Source: Puccinellia tenuiflora
Lineage: Eukaryota > Streptophyta > Magnoliopsida > Poales > Poaceae
DNA: 64,000 nt
Assembly (NCBI GenBank): GCA_012064385.1
Contig: QRDG01001386.1
Span: 124,001 to 188,000, forward strand
Direction of reading: 5' to 3'
Below are positions 33,252-45,109 of the stretch, in pieces (positions within the stretch are counted from its first letter, which is position 1; every line of letters begins with the position of its first letter). Below the pieces are notes generated by a model. That model was not told the DNA's origin. It ran no database searches and saw nothing but the letters and a program-made list of their open reading frames with translations. Position numbers and translations under genes: made by a program.

Positions 33252-34769
33252 TCAGGAAATCAAACCCGGATAAATCACGCCCGAAAGATATGTAGCGTTT
33301 GAGTGTTGCCAATCAACAATGGACTCGGCTAAAGCAATACATGCCGAGTTATCAGCATGAACAACTTCAATCTCATCGTCGATCCATTGTACAAGTTGCT
33401 GGTGCATGGTAGATGGCACACACTGGTTTGCATGGAGCCAATCTCGTCCGAGTAACACATTGTAATTCCCTTGCACCTCAGCAACGAAGAATACAGTAGC
33501 CAAAGTCTTGCTTCTCACTGTGAGCTCTAGACTAATAACTCCTTTGGCCTCTACTCCTTCTCCTCCTTCGAACCCGTTCAATACCATGTTAGTCTTCATG
33601 AGATCATCATCCTCTAATTGTAATTTCTTGAAGACAGAATATAGCATTAGGTTTACCACGGCACCTCCATCAACCATCATCCTGGTAACCGGCTTTCCGT
33701 TGATATGTCCTCTGACGTACAAAGATTTTAGGTGCTTAACTGGTCCCTCAGGTTTCTCGAAGATGGCATTCTTGGGTCCGAAGTTGAGCTGCGCTACCTC
33801 GACTCCTTCTTCTATAGCACGGAATTCAGCAGGCAAATAATATACCATGTTAATGTCCATACCTACCCTAGCTAGCGTACTCTCGTAATCCAGTAAATCT
33901 TCATCTGGTAAATTCTCCGACTCATTTCCTGCCAGCTCCTTGCCCGTCGAATCCTCTGTCGAGTCTCCATTTGCTGACTCGGTATCCGACTTGTCTGTTG
34001 CCGGCTTGTCCTTTGCTTCCAAGTCCGCTGCTTCCACTTCATCCGCCCATGACGAATAAGTAATGGCTGGTACCAAAACCGGCCCCGTTTCGTTATTCAC
34101 AGCTATCGGAGGAGTCGGTTTTGGTACCCATACTCGAGCCGACACCATTGGTCTTTCAGCGTTGAACTCGGCTTCTCTAGCTTGTTCAGCCTCCTTTTCT
34201 GCCTTTTCCCGGTTCCTTGCCCTTTGCAGCTTCCGCTTCTGTGTCTTCGTTATACCCGGCGGGCACCACTTTGGCTGGGTATATTTTGGATCCCGGGGTC
34301 TAGTTACTTCGGTTTGGCTGGATCCGGCTTCATGGTCACTGGATGTCGCTTTAGGCACGATAGCAAGTATCGGCTTATCATTTGCTAGCTTTATAACCGG
34401 GTCCTTCAGTTTCAACACATGTGTCCCGATGACCAATGACTTGTCCGGGATCAACCCCCTCTCTATGTCGACTGCTTTAGCTCCTTGCTCCTTGACTCGC
34501 CAATACGAGGATTCACCGGGATACACGAGTCGGCTTTGGACAGTTTGCCGGGTTACTTGACGCTTAGACTCCCCAGCCGACTCCTGATGTCGGTAACTTG
34601 CCTCGATAGATGGTGACCTAGGCCGCTTCCCATGTTGCCGGGTTACCTTAGACCCGGCCTGGCGCACATATTTATTCACCAGCATGTCAAAAGTTGGTTT
34701 GATCTTTTTTGGTCTGTATTCAACCTGATTCGTCTTCCACTTGCCGACTTCCGGGTTCCTGGGCTTCAT
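33252..34769 (-). CDS. gag-pro region with retropepsin (element 5)
   Basis: A 505-codon frame. The N-terminal half is basic and charged (KKIKPTFDMLVNKYVRQAG; RNREKAEKEAEQAREAEF), the middle acidic (ESENLPDEDLLDYESTL). The C-terminal third carries an aspartic protease: active-site loop MMVDGGAVVNLM and the later FFVAEVQGNYNVLLGRDWLH, where LLGRDW is the retropepsin flap and hydrophobic-Gly motif. It would cleave the polyprotein. It overlaps the preceding gag frame by 4 bp (start 34769, stop 34766), so expression by frameshift or reinitiation is possible, or a single older frame has been broken. Confidence 0.8.
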   Translation of the reverse strand: MKPRNPEVGKWKTNQVEYRPKKIKPTFDMLVNKYVRQAGSKVTRQHGKRPRSPSIEASYRHQESAGESKRQVTRQTVQSRLVYPGESSYWRVKEQGAKAVDIERGLIPDKSLVIGTHVLKLKDPVIKLANDKPILAIVPKATSSDHEAGSSQTEVTRPRDPKYTQPKWCPPGITKTQKRKLQRARNREKAEKEAEQAREAEFNAERPMVSARVWVPKPTPPIAVNNETGPVLVPAITYSSWADEVEAADLEAKDKPATDKSDTESANGDSTEDSTGKELAGNESENLPDEDLLDYESTLARVGMDINMVYYLPAEFRAIEEGVEVAQLNFGPKNAIFEKPEGPVKHLKSLYVRGHINGKPVTRMMVDGGAVVNLMLYSVFKKLQLEDDDLMKTNMVLNGFEGGEGVEAKGVISLELTVRSKTLATVFFVAEVQGNYNVLLGRDWLHANQCVPSTMHQQLVQWIDDEIEVVHADNSACIALAESIVDWQHSNATYLSGVIYPGLIS

Positions 34770-36658
34770 GAACCGGGGTGGTGATTTTCTTGCTGGTGGT
34801 TGTTGCCCCCGAGTGTGGAGTTTTTGACGGTGATCTTGATAACCTCCTTTCCATCGGGTTGCCGGCTCAATATGACCTCTCTCCTTGCTTCCTTGGTGCC
34901 AGCTTCTTTACTGGGCTCACCAATAACCACGTTAGATTTGTCAGCACCTTCGGCCACTTCTGGCCGAAGAAGAACTTTCTTTCCTTCCAAATCTAGCACG
35001 TTCATTGGGAACGGCTGTGTGTCAATGGCCATGCCAGCAAGGCTCAATCGTCCATCGTTGAGGGCTGATTGAATCTGTCGACGAAAGACATTGCAATCGT
35101 TAGTAGCATGAGAGAAAGAATTGTGATACTTGCAATAAGCACGCCGCCTTAATTCATCAGGTGACGGGATAACATGGTTAACTCGGATTACTTTGTCTTT
35201 TAACAAGGTATCAAATATTCTATCACATTTGCCTACGTCAAAGCTACACTTCACCTCATCATCCCGGTTCTTACGAACCGGCTTTAGGTCATCACACATA
35301 TAGGGTTTGGCTTTACTCGGCCAAACAAACTCGGCTACGTAAATATCGGCTTCATCACCGGAGTCGGCATCGTGTTCAATAGTATTAAGCCGACTCCTGC
35401 TCATCCGATACGAATCCTTGGACTCGTTAACTCGGCTTTCATGAGCCAGAGCTCTCTCCTGAACCTGCCCGACAGAGGAAAACTCGTGTCCTTCTAGCTT
35501 CTCTTTCAGATACGTTCTCAACTCGTTAAAACTAAGTCGGCCATATCTCTTTTAGTTATCGCTAGGGTATAACATCGGTTTCTGGTGTTTCTAAATCTCT
35601 TGATATAATCGGATACCAATTCATCATGTTTTTGCCTAACCGACGTAAGATGGTACAACTTTAATTCGACTTCTCCGGCATAGAAGTGCTCATGAAACGT
35701 TTGCTCCAAGTGAAACCAAGTGTGTATAGAATTAGGAGCTAAAGCCGAAAACCAAGAAAAAGCAACCCCGGTTAACGACAAAGAGAATAAGCGAACTTTG
35801 ATGTGATCATGATTAGCTTCGCATAATTGAGCCAAGTATTGACTAATATGTTCCCATGTCGATTTGTTATCCACCCCATTAAATTTAGAAAACTCGGGGA
35901 CTCTATAGCCAGGTGGGTAGGGTTGTAAATCAAAATATTCGGGGTAGGGTTTAACAGGTTCTATGTTTAGGCATGAACCCGAATTTATCATATGCTAAAT
36001 GGTCCAATTTTTTCTTGAACTCGACCACTAAATCGTCCATATTGGCCGATTGACTCGGAACAGGAGCAGAATTGGCCACAGGGCCGGCTTGCACCCAAGG
36101 AGCCGAATCTGAATTTGGCATTGACCCGCGTCCTAGAAGTCGCACCGCTGGTCCCGTATGTCCCGCCGGGTAGGATGAACTCCGGATCGGAGTCGGACAA
36201 GGTAATGCATTAACAAGCCGGTTTTCCCTATACGGGCTCATCGGTTGTGTGTCCGATGTCTGGCCTTGGATGGTGTTTTTCTTAGCCTTCTCATGTTCCA
36301 GCATAAGATCATAAACATTGTTCGTACCTTGTGAAACATGAAACTGAATCTCGGCTAATTGCTCAGAAGAAAAGGTACTGTTACTTACAGCGGGTTTGCC
36401 GGTGTCGATGTTCAGAGGTACATATTTCGGCTCCTTGATCGGCGCGGTTACACCTTTCCTATCTAACTTGAAGCTGACCAAGTACAACTCCTCGTCTTCC
36501 TGCTCCCGCTTGAGCCGCAACTCCTCGAACTCCTCGCTTCTCTTCTTCTTCCACTCATCCAGGCCTTGGCATTGTGCCTCCGACAAATCCTTGAGAGTAG
36601 GCTTGATGATGTTGTCGGTGGTGATGCCGGATAGATCTGTAGCCTAAGAACCGGTCAT
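34766..36658 (-). pseudogene. gag of element 5 in three overlapping frames
   Basis: The likely original start is the ATG at 36658 (MTGS), but a TAG follows at codon 5 (36646-36644). The same frame then runs to 35951. The gag core continues from 35991 to 35518 (KFNGVDNKSTWEHISQYLAQ; FSWFSALAPNSIHTW), and a third block (35521-34766) has the zinc-knuckle-like YCKYHNSFSHATNDCNVF. These frames overlap by a few dozen bases or fewer, as expected from two frameshifts in one gag. An intact Gag is therefore unlikely even though pol is open. Confidence 0.82.
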
Positions 36659-36689
36659 TGTTGCCCGATTTAGGTTAGAAATTTTGTCC

Positions 36690-36707
36690 CCAGCGGAGTC
36701 GCCAAAA
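36690..36707 (-). other. primer-binding site of element 5
   Basis: Minus strand TTGGCGACTCCGCTGGGG, about four bases inside the 5' LTR. Confidence 0.8.
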
Positions 36708-36711
36708 AGTG

Positions 36712-37478
36712 TGTTGCGGTAAAAACGCGTCACACGAACACGTCCTCGTGTACCCGCGGTTCCGGGGAAGATACTTTGCAACTCTCCCCGCGGGAGACCG
36801 ACCTGTAGCGCGATACGCAAGACAACAAGCCGGCGCTTTTGGAACCAGACGCCCCAGCACCTCGGGAGGGACCTCGTCAGAGGATGCCGGCGACGATTGG
36901 CTGAGTTAAGCCGGATTCGACCGCTCTCAACTCGATTGTCGATACTCGATGAACTCACGCGAATTCGCCGAATAACGGAAGCAGGAACAAGGGTTTCGAG
37001 GGTAAAAAGTAGGGTTTGTATTGATTGTCGATTGTTTGCTTAATTTCAATCGGTCGTCACCTCCTACATATATAGCGAGGCGGCTGGACTTCCCGTACAA
37101 GCATTGTACTTCTACAAGGATTACAACTCATGATGTAGGTTGGTTTCTATTTCTAAACTAGGTAGAATTCCTGGCCGGCATCGTATTGGATCCGGACTAC
37201 AAACGTCATCTCCGGCCTCTTTTGGAAAGTCACCTTTTGTCCTTCCGGGTTGACCCCGAACTCGTTCTATCACCATCCGACTTGTATTTTGGGCTTTACA
37301 AGCATTAAATCACCTCGGATCCGGCATCTCCGGTGCAGCTTTTGGAATCTTCAGAAAGCTCAAATCTAACTTACACCGAGTTCAGTCTAAACCGAGTTAA
37401 CTCCTGTCGGGTTATCACCGAGTCGCCATTTCCTTGAGTGAGCTTGAATCCGGGACCTGTCAAAAACGGGTGCTAACA
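36712..37478 (-). repeat. 5' LTR of element 5
   Basis: Upstream LTR in transcription. On the minus strand it ends CCGCAACA next to the primer-binding site. The minus-strand TATA (CGCTATATATGTAGG) lies at about 37068-37074. Confidence 0.92.
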
Positions 37479-38010
37479 AGACTGCAATGCATATTTTCAA
37501 ATATTAAGGACCTAAATAATATTTCGGAATTTTTTTAGAACCGCCGTGCATTTAACTCTTTCTTTTTTTCCTTTTGCATCGACGGTTTCTTTCCCCAGCA
37601 CTATCGTTATTAGAGCATCTCCACCGGAGGGTCGCAATAGGGCCCCTAAAGCTACATTACGGCCCCGGACGAAAAAACAGGCCACACCGGGGGGTCGCAA
37701 AGGCCTTGTCCAGCCCGAAACCTGTCCGGCACCGCCAACAGGGCCTCCAAAGTTGGGGGCTGCCTTCACGGTGCCGGACACTGTCCGGCCCGAGCCTCCG
37801 ATAGATCTGGCCCGCCCGTCAGCCACACGAAACGAATGGCGGGAACTTTCCCCCTACATTGCCGCGTCGGCCGCCAAATCTTGGACTTCTTCCCTCCATT
37901 TTCACAAACCTCTCCCCTTCTACCTTGCCCCCCCCCCCCCCCCGCCGCCCACCCGTACTCCTTCCTCGTCTCTCCGCCGATGCGTTCATCGCGTCCAATA
38001 GCCGGCGACG

Positions 38011-39765
38011 ATGGCTCCGAAGCCGGCGGGAGTGGGTCTGAGAAAGCCCACCCATAGCAAAGCCGCCAAGGAAAAGGGTACGAGGGCCGTGCCGATCAAG
38101 CCACTGGTGATGAAGGCGGAAGAAGTGGAGCCGCCGGTGATCCGCCCACAAGAAGAAGCGGATCGGGCGGCGGCGTCCCGGTTACGAGCTTACCGGCGAC
38201 AGCGGGCGAAATTGAGGATTGTGCAAGGCCTCGCCGTCCAATCTTTAGGCGGCATGAGCCAAGGGAGCTCGTCGTCTCGCCCTCCTCAGGGATCGTCGTC
38301 GCCGTCTTCCCCGACCTACTTCAACGATCCATCGTTGCCGGCGTTCCAGCAATCGCGCTTCTCCTCTTCGCCGGACGAGGACAACGAAAGCCGAGGCATC
38401 GACCTCAACCAGGATGCCCACTTCAGCGACTCGCCTGTGCTTCGTCGAACAGCAGGCGCCGCGGCCGTAGCGCTGACGCAGCTGTTCACCGATGAAGATA
38501 CCGACGCCGCGTACGTGCTCAACGGAATGGCGAGTGGCGAGGTACGCTTCGGCCGCGGCGTAGTTTGAATTGTGCATTTATTGATGTCGCAGGTAGTTTG
38601 AATTGTGCATTTCATAATGTTGCCGGTAGTTTGAATTGTGCATTTATTGATGTCGCCGGCCCGAAACTAGGACGCAATGAACAATATGATCCATGGCCCG
38701 ACCCCTCTAGTCGACCTCAACCAGGACGATTACGAACAGGGCGGCGAGGAGGGGGAGGAGGAGGAGGAGTGCGGGGAGGGGGAGGGGGAGGAGGAGAGCC
38801 AGTTTGTGCATGATGTTGAAACTGGCGACGATATCAAGCTACCGAAGGGCAATAGAGCAAGACATGGAGGGTAAAAGAGGACGAGGCTTTGTGTGTGGCA
38901 TGGATGGGTGTAAGCCAGGACGCCATCATCGACGCCGGACAAAATAGCAATTCCTATTGGACCCGCATTCACAAGGACTTCCTCGAGAGGACGAAGTACC
39001 CGACACTCAATGTGCCTCCGGTTCGCAATCGGAATGCTATAGAGAAGCGGTGGGGGTCCATCCGAGAGGGTGTCAATCGGTTCCATGGGGTTTTTGATCA
39101 AGTGAAGGCAAGAAACGAGAGCGGCCACAACCAAGTCGATGTGGTAAAAGATTATACATCAAAAACTCCCTTCTTTTTGGCATGCATCAAAGTTTAAATT
39201 GTTCGATTAACATGTCTCTTTTAATCTAGTTGAAGGAAGCTATCACGATGCATCAAGAGTTGTACAAAAATAAGCCATTCAAATTAATGCATTGTTGGCA
39301 TTTGCTTCAAGATTGTCAAAATGGGCTATAATGCGTACGTCCATTGGCAAAGGTGTCCTCGACGAAACCCAGATGACTGGGTCCGGGCCAACCCCTCGGC
39401 CAATTGGGAACAAGAAGGCAAAGACGGTGGCACACAAGGCCGGTGCATCTACCGCCCTACACGAGGAAATTGCCATGTTCATAGCTAAATCCACCATTCT
39501 CAAAGAGAAGATGCACGAAGACAACAATCAAAGGTGGAATATGTACTACACCGAGCAAGACCATAAGATGAAGGATATGCAAGAAATAAGGGGGGTGAAA
39601 GAGATGAAGCTGAAGGAGATGCAAGAAGCCCGGGAGCTCAAGATCATCTCCACGGACACGTCAAACATGCCGGCGGATCGCCAAGAGTACTTTGCTCAGG
39701 AGGTGGCGCGCATCATGAATGTAAGGAAACAAATGGCCGAGAACGCCGACACCCAGGAGGGATGA
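38011..39765 (+). pseudogene. Harbinger ORF1: Myb/SANT-like with NAM-associated C-terminus, broken
   Basis: 38011-38568 opens MAPKPAGVGL and is Ser/Pro-rich with the ESRGIDLNQDAHFSDSP motif. 38677-38874 is strongly acidic (Glu/Gly). From about 38866 a different frame gives WRVKEDEALCVAWMGVS, SYWTRIHKDF and AIEKRWGSI, the Trp-spaced trihelix of PIF accessory proteins, which bind element ends together with the transposase. An intron fits 39143-39230 (GTAAAA...TCTAG), leading to KEAITMHQELYKNKPF. A 1-bp loss near 39317 shifts the frame again before KWAIMRTS and the charged coiled C-terminus ending at 39765. Two frameshifts make it a pseudogene. Confidence 0.8.
38561..38660. repeat. tandem repeat, about 38 bp x 3
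   Basis: Three adjacent copies of tagtttgaattgtgcattt plus a gatgtcgc or atgttgcc tail, inside the broken Harbinger gene at the point where its frame is lost. Confidence 0.85.
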
Positions 39766-39794
39766 TTTGGTCTCGGTGCCGAGGTCTAGTCATA

Positions 39795-39955
39795 TTTTGT
39801 TGGTTATGCCTGTGTTGGCCGGTTTGAACTATTTGGCCGTGCCTGTGTTGGCCGGTGAGAAACTGCCTAGCCGTGTCTTTGTTGGCCGGCCGATGCAACT
39901 ACCTGCCTGTGTTGGCCGGCCGGTGAAAGTACATGGTCTGTGTTGGCCGATTGGC
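39795..39955. repeat. degenerate tandem repeat with TGTGTTGGCCGG core
   Basis: About five copies of a unit of roughly 30 bp with the core gtgttggccgg, in the 3' subterminal part of the Harbinger element. Position suggests clustered binding sites, by inference only. Confidence 0.75.
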
Positions 39956-40110
39956 AATTGTATATTTTGTGTTGATGGTTATTTGTTTTGAAATTACTTT
40001 AGGAGTTGCCGGTAGGGGAGGAAAAAAAAAACGTCGGGCATGTGTCCGGCACCCCGCAGTTGCCCTCCAAACGGGTGGTGCCGGACCAACCCCCGGTGGA
40101 GATGCTCTTA

Positions 40111-42076
40111 CAACCAGGAGTGCAGGACCATCGTCTAATCGAAAGCATCGTGTGCGGCCGGCGGTTCTGGAATTTCGGTGAGCGACGGTACTTGCAATTG
40201 CGGTTGGCGGCGAGCGGCTGGCGAAGAGGGTCTGCAGCTGGGGTTTGCGGTGGGCAGCGAGCGGCTGCAGCTGGAGATTGGGGCCGGCGGCCGGCGGTGG
40301 GCGGCTGCAGCTGGGGATTTGGGTGGTTAGCGGCGGGTGGTCTCGGCGGTGCCGTCGTGGACTCCGCGGCGCGCGGAGCGTCCTGCTTCCTGGGTGTTGA
40401 GCAGGGCAGCGAGTGGTGGCTGCCGGCAGCGCTGGGTGGCATCGGCTTCGTGGTCAGCGGGAAGCAGCCTCGGCGCTGCGGCGGGCGGAGCACGGCGGCG
40501 GGCTTCGACGTCAAGGTACGTTGTGACGATTGATATCTTCTACTCCGTCTTCTTTCACCAACAATGTCGCATGAGGTGTCAGTGGTGTCCAGTATTCTGA
40601 AATTTATGTCACAGTTGTCTTCTGAAGCCTGTTCTTGTTGGTCAAATTAATGATGGTAATTTGAGTTGATCTCGTTTTTGACTGATCCATCGTATGTGGA
40701 GTATTTTGAAAGTACTAGTACCCAACGAGTAGCTCATCAAGTAGGGCTCCTTCATTACTGATGATTGTGCTAGCAGTCCAACAATACACAGTTAAGTTTT
40801 TATGCGGCATCGACACTGCACAAGTGAAAAGGTTCAGTGAGTTAGTCATCACTTAGTGTAGTTGGTAGACGCTGGGCCTGATATTGCCTCCAGTTGAGGA
40901 AAATCTATAAGCTGGGAAAATTGCACATATATACCACTGCTAAGTTGTGAAGGTTCTAACCTATTGAAAAGCTCCGCATTTTGCAAAAACCATAGCGCAT
41001 TGATTAACTAACACAAAGGAGCTAATATCCTCCTGCAACGCTGGAAAAAAGGTATGTAATGCAGTGAGCGAATAGTATATGTCAGAAAAAAATCCAAATC
41101 CCCTGAGTCGACCTACATGGTTTTTCAGATATTTGAACAGTGATAGCACAATTACCATAACTTTCTACGGATCAGTGATCATTCAAATAGCAGCAAATGC
41201 AGGGCCGAAGGCCGAATCTTAGCGGAATACTAAAATACGACTTCCATAAATAAAGCTACGTATGCTAATACACTTTATTTAGTTATTCTGCGGCATCAGC
41301 ACTGCCCCGTATTTATTGTTTATGATGTAAATCATCCCCACAGTGTGGGAGGCTGCTTAGAGATGTAATTTCCTCTTTTTGTCATGTAGCTGCTTGCCTG
41401 CTTCCCCTGTGTTTCTTTACTCGAGGCTGAGATCAAGTTGGCTTTTGACTCCTTCTGCTTATCCTTACTTTCGGTCAATAAGACATACTTAACTAGAACT
41501 AGGGGCGTACTATACTTGTTTACCGATTTAGCCGGTCCGCGACCAGGGAAACAACGGTGGGTTCTTCTTTCTTTGCCGTTGGCACTCTTCAGTCTGCCGC
41601 CATCTCTGCCAATTTGGATGAGTAAGTGACGATTTTCTCTCTGCATCATCTTGATTGGTAATTGTTAAATTTTACTCTCGATGTAATTATTATTGCTGTA
41701 AAAATGAATCTTTGGACAAGTTATTCTCCATCCTTTAAGAAAAAATGGCGTCAATGGTATCTCCAATCTAGTGTTGAAGAGTAGACATGCCCAGCTAGGT
41801 TCTTATCGTTATAGAGGGATTGAGTCGAAAAGAAAGTCATTTTTAAGAAAGTCATTTTTAAGAAAGTACCAATCAGAAGCAATTAAGTAAGGTGCTAGAA
41901 ATGGCATTATGAAATGAATTACGGTTAGGAATTTGAATTAAACGAAGATCAGACGTGGGTTTTTATCTTGTTGCAATGACTTATCCTTCCTACTCCCTTG
42001 AGCTCATTCCCTTCAGAAAACTGATATCATGACAAAAAATTGCATTACCAAACTGCAGTAGGCCAGTAGCTTCTTA
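40111..42076. other. intergenic region upstream of the flippase pair
   Basis: Starts with 400 bp of GC-rich sequence with a splice-donor-like AAG/GTACGT at about 40515, then AT-rich sequence. Open frames are short and show no recognisable domain. I see no supported gene. Confidence 0.5.
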
Positions 42077-42302
42077 GGGCATGTACACCGCTAGACGCTT
42101 AAGCAGACGCTTAAAAAGTCAATTCCCGTCCAAGTTGAAGCGTCCGACGCTAGGGGAGGTATTCTGTGTGTATTTCCTAAGCGCCGGACTCTTATTTAGG
42201 CATCAACGCTACAAAAACTACCAGGATTCCGATGTGAACCGTCAAAACAGCCGGGAATTCTTTCCTGCTGTCTGCCGCTAGCGCCCTGCGCTGTACGTGC
42301 CC
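42077..42302. mobile_element. Harbinger-type MITE (226 bp)
   Basis: Ends GGGCATGTACA and (reverse complement) GGGCACGTACA, flanked by TTA on both sides (42074-42076, 42303-42305). Internal repeats of agacgcttaa near the left end. No coding capacity. Confidence 0.82.
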
Positions 42303-42320
42303 TTATAGTAACTTCCACTG

Positions 42321-42341
42321 CCCCCCCCCCCCCCCCCCCCC
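42321..42341. repeat. poly-C tract (21 bp)
   Basis: Run of 21 C directly followed by a T-rich run. Length is likely unreliable. Confidence 0.9.
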
Positions 42342-42479
42342 ATCTTTTTTTTTTCTATCAATGATGTAAAAAATCCATCTGCCAAGTGCCAACCGCCCAA
42401 CCCGACTTTTTACTTACGACTATCCTTCTACTGTTCTACATGAGATTTTTATTTGTGACTTTCTTTTCGTTATAGAGGG

Positions 42480-45109
42480 ATGAAGGTTACAGACAAAATT
42501 CCTGATAGGGTTAAAAAGATCCATATACAAGGGAGTCAGGATTCCTCTACTTTTCACTTTGATGACCCTCACGGTGCGCCGAAGGATGGTATTTGATTCC
42601 ACTTTCATGGTCCTTCTGCTGCTGGTGACGCTGCAGCATCCCCCGTTGCTCGTGAGACTGCAGTGTGTTTCTCCCTGCCTCCTCAGCGAGTTCCACAATT
42701 GTGGGAGGTGCTTTCCATATTGTTCGCCCGCTGAGCCATAATGTTCCGGGTCCGTCCTTTCTAGTTCCACATTGAGGTTAAATTCTGCAATTTATTATGG
42801 TTCCAGATTTTTTTCGTTGGTGTAAGATAATAAGATGTTGATTTTTTTCCACTTTCTGCGCCATTTTATTGTTCTAAGTCTAGCCTACTGCTTCTTGCAT
42901 TTGATGAGACGCCAAATATCCATCACGACTCACTAACCCCATCTGTTGATGGTACTGAAAATGTAATCAAATTGTGGGAGGTATCTCAACAACTCGAGTT
43001 GCTGCGCTCCAAAATATGGCTGCCCCGGATGAGGTAGAGAGCTTGTAATTATTTAATGAAATAGATTTATAATTATTTCCTGATGTCGTTTAACTTGTGT
43101 AATTTGCAGCTCCCCCTCGACCTTCTCCCGTGTATGACGAGACGCCAAAGCACCATAGACATGGCACTGGAAACTTGACACATCAGTGGGAGGGGAATCC
43201 ACAAAGCTCACACGCCCGCCTCCAAGGTATGCTTGATAGATACGAGGTGGTTGTTCTATTCATTATATTCTCTTCTTCAGTTTTACATAATCGCAGACTT
43301 GAGGGCATAGATGTCTTCCTGCCCTTGTTAGTGTTATCAACAACAGAACAGAATGCTTCCTGAAGGTACTCCTGCCCTGGTACTAGCCATTTCGAGTAGT
43401 TTAATATTACTCTGCATCCTGAGCGTCACAAGCTGTACTTGGTCAAACTCCGGGTTAACCCGAAAAAGCTGCACCACCTCTTTAAAAGCTACATTTTGGA
43501 GGGTCAAGTACATGTTTTCCTTTGATATCCATAGTACCTATTGCTTCATCCGTTCTAGCATCTGTCTGTACGGCGTGAATGTCCTCAAACGTTTCAGGAT
43601 TGTCCTGCTCAGAAAATTTCCTCTTAAAGTCATCACTGTCTTGCATAGCTTTCTCATATAGTCTCAGTAATTTTATTGTTTTCTCATACAAACTGCGTAA
43701 GCATGTTAGGTATATTTACCACCAAAGTTGGAGTTCTTTTGTTACCTAGAACTATTGGAGTTGCTTCACTTGTAGTTCATATTGCATGCAAATGTTTCAT
43801 CGACATAACCCGCTTATTATAGTATGCTTCTGTTTGAGAATAACATAGGCGGCTAAGATAAATATATTTTTGGACAACAAATGAGAATATATGATATCAT
43901 CCTGTTAATATTTTTTTATTTGTCACGTCGTAAGCACATGTTATTTTATTTGTTTCAGAACTCTTAATCTTTTGCTTTTTGCATGCAGTCTGATGTTTGT
44001 GGCAAGAAGACACCACCAAGATTAGTAGGCCAAAGGTTTGAGTCCCTCAAATAAATTATCCTTGTCGAGGAATTCCCAGAACAAGGTTGTTCATAGCCAT
44101 ATTTTTTCCCATTGAACCCATCCGCCGAGAAAAGCAGGAGAAAATAGATAGTATCCCCGGGGGAAATAGGCCGCCGCCGCTTCAGACGGCAGATGTAATT
44201 TTAATTAATACACATATTCGATTAAGATTAATTCACTTCAAAGGTCAATTGTATTGTACCTCCAAAATCCTGGGAGGGAAAAATCCTTTCTGTCCTTGGG
44301 CCTAAAACTGGCTTAGTTAATTTAGCCATTAGATCGGCCATGCACTACACACTTTCATGTGTAATGCGATGCACCGTAAAATCTCTCTGTTATTTAGTAT
44401 GAAGCGATTTATGTTTGACATGTATGAAGCGATATTCTCATTAACATCAAGGCGTCCTTACTCCTTAGTGACTTTGTCGGACTTGGAACTCCGCAGCTCC
44501 AGTCTTCAGTAAACATTGAGTGAGTAGGGGTGTGTGCTTATTTTGTACGTAAATTACACCTGGGTTTCAAAATAACTAGGTAGTACGTGTCATTTTGAAT
44601 CAACAAAGAGGAGAGAAAATAGATCCCAATGGAATTATTTCCGAAGAGACCTATTTCACTTTGGTAAAATCCGGCCACCACTACGCCGCGTCAACCCGGT
44701 CCATGCGCATCAGCGCCGGCGGCAAAATCAAACGCTGACGCCTTCCGGTCCATTTTGAGCAGCCGCCGTCCACTGACTATTTTAATTTTGGCCCCGTAGC
44801 CATTCCTGCTGATCCCTTGTAGTTCTAGTCCCGCTCTGCCCACGGAAAAAACATTTCAGCTCTGTTCGCAGTCGTTGCAAAGCTTCTCCTCTGCTTCACA
44901 GCTGCAGGCTACACATCTCTCTTCGTAGTCCCCGCCTTGCTCACGCAAACGGCCAAGGCGATCCTTCCAAAACCTTGGCCAATCTCGTTTGCGCCTAGCA
45001 GCTGATCCCTTCTTGTTCCTCTCCTCGCTAAATCCAATCTTGTTTGCGCCTAGCAGCTGTGTTGCTTTAGTTAGCACGACAAGTACGTACAAGCAGTCGT
45101 ACAGAAACC
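42480..45109. other. region upstream of the first flippase gene, with possible decayed exons
   Basis: On the plus strand, blocks such as 42480-42590 (KIPDRVKKIHIQG), 42960-43030 (KLWEVSQQLELLRSKI) and 43110-43230 look protein-like and are separated by intron-like AT-rich stretches, but they have stops and no family I recognise. On the minus strand 43691-43482 gives a 69-codon charged frame (LLRLYEKAMQDSDDFKRKFS) ending IKGKHVLDPPK, faintly like the C-terminus of FAR1/MULE-type proteins. From 43700 to 45109 I see nothing except what must include the promoter and 5' UTR of the gene at 45110. Confidence 0.4.

Larger units (their letters stand above)
28869..37478 (-). mobile_element. complete Ty3/gypsy retrotransposon (element 5, 8610 bp)
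   Basis: Both LTRs are present (28869-29650, 782 bp; 36712-37478, 767 bp), beginning TGTTGCG and ending GCTAACA on the plus strand, with an exact 5-bp target duplication agact (28864-28868 and 37479-37483). Transcription is leftward: primer-binding site next to the right LTR, gag, a long middle frame with protease, then pol with RT-RNase H-integrase, and a purine tract next to the left LTR. The pol frame is uninterrupted for 1142 codons, so this is the least decayed autonomous-type element here. Confidence 0.95.
37613..40107. mobile_element. PIF/Harbinger DNA transposon carrying only the Myb-like gene (2495 bp)
   Basis: The ends read GAGCATCTCCACCGG on both sides (right end in reverse complement), the classic PIF/Tourist terminus, flanked by TTA target duplications (37610-37612 and 40108-40110). 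Subterminal GTCCGGCAC motifs recur at both ends. It contains the accessory Myb/NAM-associated gene as a decayed copy and no DDE transposase, so it depended on one in trans. A 16-base C run lies at 37928-37943. Confidence 0.92.
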
